A DNA stretch of 5,616 nucleotides from Legionellales bacterium (GTDB lineage Bacteria > Pseudomonadota > Gammaproteobacteria > Legionellales > Legionellaceae): NCBI GenBank assembly GCA_003489505.1, contig DNMA01000193.1:1-5616 (forward strand), written 5' to 3'. Shown piece by piece: positions 1 to 5,616 of the stretch. The translations under genes were made by a program, and so were the position numbers. The notes under the pieces are model-generated. The model was given only the letters and a program-made list of their open reading frames with translations, did not search any database and was not told the DNA's origin. How positions within the stretch are numbered: position 1 is the stretch's first letter; every line of letters starts with the position of its first letter.

Positions 1-1109
1 CCCATTTTTCGCATATCTTGCTCATCTGAAAGACCGTGAATAATAGATCCAGCACTTAAGAATAATAACGCTTTAAAGAAAGCGTGGTTCATTAAGTGAA
101 AAACTCCAACTGAATATTGAGATAAACCACATGCAAAGATCATGTAACCTAACTGACTACACGTTGAATACGCAATAACACGTTTTAAATCGTTTTGTAC
201 AAGACCTGTTGTCGCTGCAAAAAAACATGTCATAGCCCCAATTACTGTAACTACGACAAGTGCATTTGGTGCATATTCAAACAAAGGTGAACAACGAGCA
301 ACTAGAAATACTCCAGCTGTTACCATGGTTGCTGCGTGAATTAACGCAGATACTGGCGTTGGTCCTTCCATTGCATCAGGAAGCCATGTGTGTAAACCTA
401 ATTGAGCAGATTTTCCAATGGATCCAATAAATAATAAAATACAAATAGTTGTTAATGCGTCAACTTCCATTGTACAAAATACAAACGAAGTTTCGGCTAA
501 TTTTGGTGCACAGGCAAATGCGCACGCAAAGTTCACTGATTGACACTGCGTATACAACGCCATAATTCCTAAAGCTAAACCAATATCACCGACACGGTTC
601 ATTAACATAGCTTTAATAGACGCTTTAGACGCTTGTAAACGTGTAAACCAGAAATTAATTAAAAGGTATGAAGCTAAACCTACACCTTCCCACCCAAAAA
701 AGAGTTGAAGGAAGTTATCTGCAGTTACAAGCATTAACATACAGAATGTAAATAATGATAGATAGCTCATAAATCGTGGTAAATGGGGATCATGTTCCAT
801 ATACGAAACACTGTACAAGTGTACCAGTGTACTTACCCATGTAATAACAACAATCATTACACTTGTAAGCGTATCAAAATAGAATCCCCACCCGGCATCA
901 AATAATTCCGATCCGAACCATGTATAAAATGGAACTGAACATGGACTTCCGCATAAAGCAACTTCATAAAAGACAATTCCACTTAAAATTGCGGACCCAA
1001 GAACACTTCCTGTTGTTACAAGAACCGCCCCACGAGATCCAATGAGAAATCCAAATAGTCCAGCTGCACAACTCCCCAAAAGAGGTAAAAATACTAGAAG
1101 TAAGTACAT
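1..1109 (-). CDS. nad5: NADH dehydrogenase subunit 5 (complex I), 3' end cut off by the window
   Basis: Nad5 is one of the antiporter-like proton-pumping subunits in the membrane arm of complex I in the inner mitochondrial membrane. The frame starts at ATG 1109 and stays open for 369 full codons to the left edge, so roughly the N-terminal half to 55% of a usual protein of about 660-680 residues is present. Key residues are visible: GWEGVG with E141, NRVGDIG (171-177), [19 protein letters not shown] (232-250) with K233, [12 protein letters not shown] with H258, and [13 protein letters not shown] with H338, H342 and K346. These match the charged channel residues of bacterial NuoL (E144, K229, H254, H334, H338, K342). 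The loop at about 185-215 has four cysteines (189, 196, 200, 212) and is the least conserved part; plant Nad5 also has an FACA segment there. The gene lies 36 bases after nad6. Tryptophan is TGG throughout and no intron appears. Identification is secure; the C-terminus lies outside the window. Confidence 0.97.
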   Translation of the reverse strand, partial: MYLLLVFLPLLGSCAAGLFGFLIGSRGAVLVTTGSVLGSAILSGIVFYEVALCGSPCSVPFYTWFGSELFDAGWGFYFDTLTSVMIVVITWVSTLVHLYSVSYMEHDPHLPRFMSYLSLFTFCMLMLVTADNFLQLFFGWEGVGLASYLLINFWFTRLQASKASIKAMLMNRVGDIGLALGIMALYTQCQSVNFACAFACAPKLAETSFVFCTMEVDALTTICILLFIGSIGKSAQLGLHTWLPDAMEGPTPVSALIHAATMVTAGVFLVARCSPLFEYAPNALVVVTVIGAMTCFFAATTGLVQNDLKRVIAYSTCSQLGYMIFACGLSQYSVGVFHLMNHAFFKALLFLSAGSIIHGLSDEQDMRKM

Positions 1110-1110
1110 A

Positions 1111-1127
1111 CAAAAAATGACTTTTTG
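1111..1127 (-). repeat. 6-bp AT-rich stem-loop in the nad6-nad5 spacer
   Basis: CAAAAA (1111-1116) and TTTTTG (1122-1127) pair around a five-base loop, immediately before the nad5 start codon and inside the 36-base spacer after nad6. In AT-rich DNA such a stem is expected by chance fairly often, so a role is doubtful. Confidence 0.3.
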
Positions 1128-1145
1128 AGTTAAACTATTATAAAA

Positions 1146-1766
1146 TTAAGAAACTTTTGTAACAGTTTTTGCAAATTCTCGAGTATTCTGTTCGAACACT
1201 TCTTGACGTTTAACATGAACTCCTTTGTGAAGTGTTAAAACAATTGCACCAAGCATTGCGACTAAAAGAATGAGACTTGCAACAATAAAAAAATAGAAGT
1301 AGTATGTGTAAAGTAAAACACCAATACTTTCTAAGGGTGTGACTGCTTCTAACAATTGTGCCCAAGAAGTCCAAGGACCTGGACTTATCTGAGGCGCGGA
1401 TGTCCACATTTCAGGTGACCCTAACCACGGGATTAAATCATTATTTACAATAAGAACCATTTCACCTAAAAATAACAATCCTAGAAATCCTCCAATTGGC
1501 ACATAACGGAGCTTTCGTTCTGAAATCTCTGCAAGTTTAATGTTTAGCATCATAACAACGAATAGAAACAATACGGCAATCGCTCCTACGTAGACAACTA
1601 AAAAAATCATTGCAAAAAAATCAAGACCTAATAAAATTAAAAGTCCAGCACTGTTAAAGAAGACTAAAATTAGGAATAACACCGAGTGCACTGGATTTCG
1701 TGATTGAATTACCATAATTCCAGATGCAATGGCGAAACTTGAAAATAAATAAAAGAGCCACGTCAT
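1146..1766 (-). CDS. nad6: NADH dehydrogenase subunit 6 (complex I)
   Basis: Nad6 is a small membrane subunit of complex I, equivalent to bacterial NuoJ, near the junction of the quinone-binding arm and the proton-pumping arm. The protein has 206 residues, the usual length for plants and green algae. It opens with hydrophobic helices and the motif NPVHSVLF (24-31). The family's hallmark third helix follows: GLDFFAMIFLVVYVGAIAV (47-65), running on through LFLFVVMMLNI to residue 76. A variable loop at about 95-145 is followed by LLYTYYFYFF and LILLVAMLGAIVLTLHKG, then a basic tail with VKRQEVF. This loop-and-tail arrangement closely resembles land-plant Nad6. About five membrane helices are expected. 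The ATG at 1766 is chosen because it gives the full first helix; the stop is TAA. The gene is 57 bases after rpl5 and 36 bases before nad5, so it is likely co-transcribed with both. Confidence 0.97.
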   Translation of the reverse strand: MTWLFYLFSSFAIASGIMVIQSRNPVHSVLFLILVFFNSAGLLILLGLDFFAMIFLVVYVGAIAVLFLFVVMMLNIKLAEISERKLRYVPIGGFLGLLFLGEMVLIVNNDLIPWLGSPEMWTSAPQISPGPWTSWAQLLEAVTPLESIGVLLYTYYFYFFIVASLILLVAMLGAIVLTLHKGVHVKRQEVFEQNTREFAKTVTKVS

Positions 1767-1801
1767 ATATAAACAAATTTTTGAAGGTATATAAATTATG
1801 T

Positions 1802-1821
1802 ATACATTATAAAAAATGTAT
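1802..1821 (-). repeat. 7-bp stem-loop directly after the rpl5 stop
   Basis: ATACATT (1802-1808) and AATGTAT (1815-1821) pair around a six-base AT loop, two bases beyond the rpl5 TAA. The left arm also overlaps a 10-base palindrome, ATGTATACAT (1798-1807), so two folds compete. The position right after a stop codon resembles the cob stem-loop, but the stem is short and AT-rich and could be chance. Confidence 0.5.
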
Positions 1822-1823
1822 CA

Positions 1824-2372
1824 TTAAACTCCTTGAAATGCGCTAAAAAGGAGATATCGAATCTCTTTTAAAGGTAATGCTTTTGCTGCTTTTACATTCC
1901 AATTTAATTGAAACCCCTGAAATCCTTGGAAGACATCCGATAGTGGCTCCAATTCAAAAAATAGAAATGGATCGCGATACCCACGATTAATTTCCATAAA
2001 TTTTGTTTTTTCAGACGCACTTAAGATTTGCCAATCGTATAAACGAGGCAAATAAAACAAAGCATACTTTTCAAAGAATTTAAAAAGTACATTTTTTCGG
2101 AGCGTAACACAACACCCAATGACAGAATTTTTACGTAAACGAAACGCTGCCACTGATTTACGAGACCAAGTTAGAGTTGCTTTTTGACCAGTCAAATACT
2201 CAAATGCCATTAAAACAGGTAATACTTGTTTTTTATCTTGAACAATATCTGATGAACTTGAGTGTAACACCAATTTGTCAAATTTTGGAAGCTCGTTGAT
2301 ATTTGAAATTGGTAATTTCAGAATAAGATCAGGACACACAATGTGTTCGTAATATGTAGAAAATCGAGTCAT
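1824..2372 (-). CDS. rpl5: mitochondrial large-subunit ribosomal protein uL5
   Basis: uL5 sits in the central protuberance of the large mitoribosomal subunit, where bacterial L5 binds 5S rRNA and contacts the P-site tRNA. The frame encodes 182 residues, typical for the family. Family landmarks appear in order: the N-terminal YYEHIVCPDLILKL (7-20); ELPKFDKLVLHS (27-38); the helix with DKKQVLPVLMAFEYLTGQK (46-64); the tRNA-contact loop region SRKSVAAFRLR (70-80) followed by IGCCVTLR (85-92); YLPRLYDW (107-114); and the C-terminal QGFQLNWNVKAA with LLFSAFQ. The segment at about 115-135, where bacterial L5 carries an SFDGRGNYS-type motif, is not conserved here. A short FQG repeat (FQGFQGFQ, 148-155) stands where the family has RGxDI. 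Start is ATG at 2372, 19 bases after the rps2 stop; stop is TAA. The gene is separated from its usual bacterial spc-operon neighbours. Identification rests on motif order, not on a search. Confidence 0.9.
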   Translation of the reverse strand: MTRFSTYYEHIVCPDLILKLPISNINELPKFDKLVLHSSSSDIVQDKKQVLPVLMAFEYLTGQKATLTWSRKSVAAFRLRKNSVIGCCVTLRKNVLFKFFEKYALFYLPRLYDWQILSASEKTKFMEINRGYRDPFLFFELEPLSDVFQGFQGFQLNWNVKAAKALPLKEIRYLLFSAFQGV

Positions 2373-2391
2373 ATAAAATAGTTAGATATTA

Positions 2392-3219
2392 TTAAACTTT
2401 ACCCGACTTATGAAACTTTTGAGCAAGTCGTGATAAAAGATTCAATGAGTAATACATCCATTCGTGATTCTCTGTATTTACAGGAATCGGGAATGTAATA
2501 TAATCCAATGATGTATTGGAATCCACAAAAGCTAAGACAGGAATTTGAAGACGAAACGCTTCGCGTAATAAAAGAAAATTTTCCTGTGGTCGGCATACAA
2601 TAAGTAAATCAGGACGTTGACGGAATTTTAACTGTGGTTTTGTGCTACCAGACATATGTTGCAGTTGGTTTGCAGAAGATACGGTTAAAAAACCAGGAAA
2701 CGCATCTTTCATCTTCTTGTAACGCGGTGATGTTACTCGAAAACTATTCACAAATGGTTTAAACATCGATGTGATAAATCCAAATTGAGAAACATGAGTT
2801 GAAATCGACGACCAATTTGTTAGAGTCCCTCCAATCCAGCGATTTCCAGCAATTGCAATCGACGGTTCAAGCTTGTCAGCATATTTTGCTGCAAGTTGAC
2901 TAAAGGGTGAAAATTCGTGACGTGAGTCAACTAGAAGTAAACGACCTTGGTTACGCAAAATAAGCGATGCAAAGTACAGCCCTTCCGCAGTTGCTTTAAG
3001 TGTAACTTCTGGATCAATAATTGTAACGCCATCTCGAATACCTAAAAAAGACTTTGCCATTTCCGGATACCATAATCGATTACCAAAAAAATTCAAAGGT
3101 TTATGACCCAATTGGGTTTTCATTTGAATCATTTGTGAAAGGCGCTCCTCAATTCGTTTCACTTTTTTGGATTGATTTAGAGTAAGCTTTGACTTCTGTG
3201 TATGTTTGTATTGTGTCAT
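2392..3219 (-). CDS. rps2: mitochondrial small-subunit ribosomal protein uS2
   Basis: uS2 binds late to the small ribosomal subunit between head and body on the solvent side. The frame encodes 275 residues, somewhat longer than bacterial S2 (about 240). S2 landmarks are clear: LNFFGNRLWYPEMAKSFLG (42-60), matching the bacterial HFGH..RWNPKM region; GVTIIDPEVTL (64-74); GRLLLVDSR (92-100); NRWIGGTLTN (126-135), the strongest signature; RPDLLIVCRPQ (202-212); and REAFRLQIPVLAFVDSNT (219-236) followed by the DYITFPIPVN stretch. The first 30 residues are rich in lysine and glutamine and have no S2 counterpart. In-frame ATGs at 3132 (M30) and 3123 (M33) are alternative starts. I kept ATG 3219 because it is the longest frame and nothing marks the inner ones. 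The region between about 140 and 200, a helical insert in bacteria, is poorly conserved. Stop is TAA. It follows a 150-base spacer after atp9. Confidence 0.93.
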   Translation of the reverse strand: MTQYKHTQKSKLTLNQSKKVKRIEERLSQMIQMKTQLGHKPLNFFGNRLWYPEMAKSFLGIRDGVTIIDPEVTLKATAEGLYFASLILRNQGRLLLVDSRHEFSPFSQLAAKYADKLEPSIAIAGNRWIGGTLTNWSSISTHVSQFGFITSMFKPFVNSFRVTSPRYKKMKDAFPGFLTVSSANQLQHMSGSTKPQLKFRQRPDLLIVCRPQENFLLLREAFRLQIPVLAFVDSNTSLDYITFPIPVNTENHEWMYYSLNLLSRLAQKFHKSGKV

Positions 3220-3275
3220 ATGTATTAAAAATTACAAAAAAGTAAGTGACAAGACCACGCATCCTCGGATTGAAA

Positions 3276-3298
3276 GTTTCAGTTTTTTAAACTGAAAC
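3276..3298 (-). repeat. 10-bp perfect stem-loop in the atp9-rps2 spacer
   Basis: GTTTCAGTTT (3276-3285) and AAACTGAAAC (3289-3298) are exact reverse complements around a three-base loop. It lies 71 bases after the atp9 stop and 56 bases before the rps2 start. On the minus strand a short T-run (TTTC) follows. It could be the 3' end of atp9 RNA or a processing signal ahead of rps2; the window cannot distinguish these. Confidence 0.75.
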
Positions 3299-3325
3299 CT
3301 TCATCTGTATACGAGTAATCTTATC

Positions 3326-3343
3326 TTTTGGTTTATACCAAAA
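3326..3343 (-). repeat. 7-bp stem-loop just after atp9
   Basis: TTTTGGT (3326-3332) and ACCAAAA (3337-3343) pair exactly around a TTAT loop, 26 bases after the atp9 stop. A third half-copy, ACCAAAAA, lies at 3351-3358. Together with the 10-bp hairpin at 3276-3298 it makes two stem-loops in one 150-base spacer. The rest of that spacer (3220-3369) shows no gene. Confidence 0.6.
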
Positions 3344-3369
3344 AATAAACACCAAAAATGATGTTTGAA

Positions 3370-3716
<347 letters not shown>

Positions 3717-4070
3717 TTAACTCCAGTCTAACGCCCCTTTACGCCATTCGTACACGAAACCAATCGTAAGAATGATTAAGAAAACCATCATTGACCAAAA
3801 TCCGAAATGACCAACTTTGTTTAGAACAACTGCCCATGGAAATAAAAATGTTACCTCCAAGTCAAAAATAATGAATAAAATGGCAACTAAATAAAATTGA
3901 ATATCAAATCGTCCTCGAGCATCATCAAATGGGTCAAATCCACATTCATATGCAGAAATCTTTTCTGGATCAACTCGACGTGTTGCAGTCAAAAACGGTA
4001 GAATTAGTAAAGCTAACGCTAATAGGGAAGCGATACCAAAATAGATTAAAATACCAATATATTCAACCAT
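3717..4070 (-). CDS. nad3: NADH dehydrogenase subunit 3 (complex I)
   Basis: Nad3 is a three-helix subunit next to the quinone cavity of complex I. The protein has 117 residues, the usual length. The first helix (about 5-27) leads into the long loop with [19 protein letters not shown] (36-54). C43 in this loop corresponds to the cysteine that becomes exposed in the deactive state of the mammalian enzyme (bovine Cys39). The second helix carries [19 protein letters not shown] (55-73), with acidic D70 and E72 conserved in the proton/quinone linkage region, followed by TFLFPWAV. The third helix ends in the plant-like tail [12 protein letters not shown]. Start is ATG 4070 and stop TAA. It lies 88 bases after trnD and 122 bases before atp9. 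Confidence 0.98.
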   Translation of the reverse strand: MVEYIGILIYFGIASLLALALLILPFLTATRRVDPEKISAYECGFDPFDDARGRFDIQFYLVAILFIIFDLEVTFLFPWAVVLNKVGHFGFWSMMVFLIILTIGFVYEWRKGALDWS

Positions 4071-4158
4071 AGGTGTTATCTATATTTTTTTTACTTCTGA
4101 TCTATAAAACCAGAAAGTATATATTAAAAGCACTTCAACCTCAGAAAACTTTACTATA
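4071..4158. other. 88-base trnD-nad3 spacer with imperfect hairpin
   Basis: AT-rich and non-coding. ACTTCTG (4093-4099) pairs with CAGAAAGT (4111-4118) with one bulged A, giving a weak stem upstream of nad3. It would form part of the nad3 5' leader after cleavage at the tRNA 3' end. No Shine-Dalgarno-like element is evident. Confidence 0.5.
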
Positions 4159-4232
4159 CGAGAGCGACGGGATTTGAACCCGCGACTTTTGGCGTGACAG
4201 GCCAATACTCTAACCAACTGAGCTACGTCCTC
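4159..4232 (-). tRNA. trnD(guc): tRNA-Asp (anticodon GUC)
   Basis: The 74-base minus-strand sequence folds as a full cloverleaf: acceptor GAGGACG with CGCTCTC, D-arm GCTC/GAGT around AGTTGGTTA, anticodon stem TTGGC/GCCAA with loop CTGTCAC (anticodon GTC, aspartate), a five-base variable loop AAGTC, and T-arm GCGGG/CCCGT with loop TTCAAAT. The discriminator base is G (4159), as expected for tRNA-Asp. CCA is not encoded. The acceptor stem has one G-U pair (4-69) and one A-C mismatch (5-68, bases 4228 and 4162). It lies between cob and nad3 and probably also serves as a cleavage point that frees the flanking mRNAs by RNase P and RNase Z. Confidence 0.96.
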
Positions 4233-4412
4233 AATACGCACACAGAGTTATTTACGTATTCTATGTATATGGTTGCCCCATTCACCGTTTATAAAGAGAT
4301 CATGGTCTGATCTCTTTATACCGGATGTGGTCTTTGTACCATACATTTTCTGAATTATGGAATATACCCTTTGAAGTATGCTGTGTTACACGATAATTAT
4401 ATAAAAATATAA
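4233..4412. other. 180-base cob-trnD spacer without a gene
   Basis: No tRNA, conserved reading frame or known RNA was recognised on either strand. Besides the 13-bp hairpin at 4290-4320 and one arm of the cob stem-loop, weaker inverted repeats are present: AATACG/CGTATT (4233-4238, 4255-4260) directly at the 5' side of trnD, and CCATA/TATGG (4339-4343, 4356-4360). This is the longest spacer here and a reasonable place for a promoter or processing sites, although no known promoter motif can be named. Confidence 0.7.
4290..4320 (-). repeat. perfect 13-bp stem-loop in the cob-trnD spacer
   Basis: TATAAAGAGATCA (4290-4302) and TGATCTCTTTATA (4308-4320) are exact reverse complements around a five-base loop. 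The hairpin stands alone in the 180-base spacer, 58 bases before the tRNA and about 90 bases after the cob stop. No poly-T tract follows on the minus strand. It may block exonucleases or mark a processing site; a small dispersed hairpin element is another possibility, but only one copy is seen in this window. Confidence 0.85.
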
Positions 4413-4420
4413 TTATCGTG
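4389..4420 (-). repeat. perfect stem-loop overlapping the cob stop codon
   Basis: CACGATAATTATAT (4389-4402) and ATATAATTATCGTG (4407-4420) are exact reverse complements, giving a 14-bp stem with a four-base loop. On the cob strand the first arm begins within the second-last sense codon (Ala) and includes the last codon (Arg) and TAA, so coding and structure are superimposed. No T-run follows the stem, so it is not a classic bacterial-type terminator. I infer a 3'-end formation or stability signal for cob mRNA. The inverted repeat is certain; the function is not shown. Confidence 0.85.
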
Positions 4421-5615
4421 CCGCAGAAAGTGTTTGGTGTGATACAACTTCATTCGCTTCATCATTTTTGTAGTGGATCAAGAATGATTCCAGTTTACCT
4501 AAGAAAGGCATAAAAATTAAGAAGTATACAAAGAAGTACACAGATGCAAGCTGTCCAATTAAGATGTACGGGTCTTCAACTGGCTCTTGCCCAATCCAAA
4601 CTAAAATAATACAGTCAGCAACAAGTAACCAAAACGCTTTTTTGTGTAATGGACGGAATGCTGAGCTTCGTACTTGTGAAGAATTAACAAATGGTAATGC
4701 TAATAGTGAAATAAATACTAAAGCAATTGCTGCAACTCCTCCAAGTTTATTCGGAATACTACGTAAAATAGCATATACCCATAGGAAATACCACTCAGGT
4801 ACAATATGAGCAGGTGTTGACATTGGGTTCGCTGGGATATAGTTATCAGGGTGTCCCAATACATTTGGATAAAAGAATACAAAGATTGAGAAAACAACGG
4901 CAAATGCCATCCATCCAACTAGATCTTTAACATAGAAATAAGGATAAAAAGTTACCTTATCTACTGATGAATTTGTACCAAGAGGGTTATTTGAACCATA
5001 TTGGTGTAATGCAGCAATGTGTACAAGTGACGCACCAGCAATAATAAATGGTAATAGGTAGTGTAAACTGTAAAAACGGTTTAATGTTGCATTATCAACT
5101 GAGAAACCACCCCATAACCAAGTTACAATCGTATCCCCGACAACGGGAATTGCACTGGCTAAACTTGTAATTACTGTCGCACCCCAAAAACTCATCTGTC
5201 CCCAAGGTAAAACATACCCGATAAATGCAGTAATAATCATAAGTAAAAGAATAATTACTCCAATACACCATAGAAATTCACGTGGACTCGCGTAGCTTCC
5301 ATAGTATAATCCACGAAACATGTGAATGTATACAACCATGAAAAACATACTTGCCCCGTTTGCATGAGTGTAACGTAATAACCATCCCCCTTCAACATCA
5401 CGCATAATGTGTTCAACACTTAAAAAAGCTAAATCTACATGCGGTGTGTAGTGCATTGCTAGAAAAATCCCAGTTGCAATTTGCACCATTAAACATAGAC
5501 CAGCTAAACTTCCATATCCCCAGTAATAGTTTAAATTACTCGGTGATGGATAATCAACTAAATGTTCATTAACAGTTGATAACAGAGGTTGCTTTAAAAT
5601 AGAAACGCGTTTCAT
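4413..5615 (-). CDS. cob: apocytochrome b (complex III)
   Basis: Cytochrome b is the membrane core of the bc1 complex and moves electrons from ubiquinol through hemes bL and bH while protons are released and taken up at the Qo and Qi sites. The 400-residue frame is full length and uninterrupted by introns. The four heme-ligand histidines have the expected spacing: H84 in [10 protein letters not shown]98 in VYIHMFRG, H185 in FYSLHYLLP and H199 in SLVHIAALH. Other landmarks are [15 protein letters not shown] (136-150), [10 protein letters not shown] (172-181), GSNNPLG (207-213), [15 protein letters not shown] (254-268) and the Qo-site PEWY (273-276). Residue 279, just after PEWYFL, is tryptophan where plants usually have proline. 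The internal sequence is strongly plant/green-algal in style. Start is ATG 5615, one base from the window edge, and the N-terminus LKQPLLS fits the family. The TAA stop (4413-4415) lies inside a 14-bp stem-loop. Confidence 0.99.
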   Translation of the reverse strand: MKRVSILKQPLLSTVNEHLVDYPSPSNLNYYWGYGSLAGLCLMVQIATGIFLAMHYTPHVDLAFLSVEHIMRDVEGGWLLRYTHANGASMFFMVVYIHMFRGLYYGSYASPREFLWCIGVIILLLMIITAFIGYVLPWGQMSFWGATVITSLASAIPVVGDTIVTWLWGGFSVDNATLNRFYSLHYLLPFIIAGASLVHIAALHQYGSNNPLGTNSSVDKVTFYPYFYVKDLVGWMAFAVVFSIFVFFYPNVLGHPDNYIPANPMSTPAHIVPEWYFLWVYAILRSIPNKLGGVAAIALVFISLLALPFVNSSQVRSSAFRPLHKKAFWLLVADCIILVWIGQEPVEDPYILIGQLASVYFFVYFLIFMPFLGKLESFLIHYKNDEANEVVSHQTLSAAR

Positions 5616-5616
5616 A

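Noticed and set aside
1210..1407. Minus-strand open frame within nad6 in another frame
   Set aside because: Nad6 is intact and conserved across the same bases; the alternative peptide has no family features.
2408..2596. Minus-strand open frame within the 3' part of rps2
   Set aside because: It is an out-of-frame reading of the conserved uS2 C-terminal region.
4290..4420. Rho-independent terminators at the two large hairpins
   Set aside because: Neither stem is followed by a T-run on the transcribed strand, and mitochondrial transcription does not usually use this mechanism.
4564..4809. Plus-strand open frame of 81 codons within cob
   Set aside because: It lies wholly antisense to a clearly conserved cob sequence and has no recognisable domain; it is a shadow frame.
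4718..4918. Minus-strand open frame within cob in another frame
   Set aside because: It overlaps the conserved Qo-region coding sequence of cob and resembles nothing known.

Overview
The window is a compact piece of an organellar genome, almost certainly mitochondrial. It carries eight genes, all read from the minus strand. In transcription order they are cob, trnD(GUC), nad3, atp9, rps2, rpl5, nad6 and nad5; nad5 runs off the left edge. The six complete reading frames other than nad5 all end in TAA. Tryptophan is encoded by TGG and no in-frame TGA is needed, so the standard genetic code fits. No introns interrupt the genes.

The organism is most likely a green alga. By memory comparison only, Cob, Nad3, Nad5, Nad6 and Atp9 read very much like land-plant and green-algal mitochondrial proteins. 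Examples are the Cob stretches SYASPREF and [19 protein letters not shown], the C-terminus of Nad6 (YTYYF, then VKRQEVF) and the C-terminus of Nad3 ([11 protein letters not shown]). Retained rps2 and rpl5, short spacers and no introns suggest a gene-rich compact genome, such as that of a prasinophyte or an early streptophyte alga. I place it in the green lineage with about 0.8 confidence and go no finer.

Layout from right to left: cob (4413-5615) starts one base from the window edge. Its stop codon lies inside a 14-bp perfect stem-loop. A 180-base spacer with a second, 13-bp stem-loop leads to trnD (4159-4232). An 88-base spacer precedes nad3 (3717-4070), and 122 bases without a recognised gene precede atp9 (3370-3594). 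A 150-base spacer with two hairpins leads to rps2 (2392-3219), which is 19 bases from rpl5 (1824-2372). A 57-base spacer with a hairpin leads to nad6 (1146-1766), and 36 bases later nad5 begins (1109 downwards).

Functionally the genes cover respiratory complex I (nad3, nad5, nad6), complex III (cob), ATP synthase (atp9) and translation (rps2, rpl5, trnD). They are probably transcribed as one or a few long minus-strand RNAs. The most unusual structure is the set of perfect stem-loops in the spacers, several just after stop codons; they look like RNA-processing or 3'-end signals. I found no new enzyme system, mobile element or CRISPR array.
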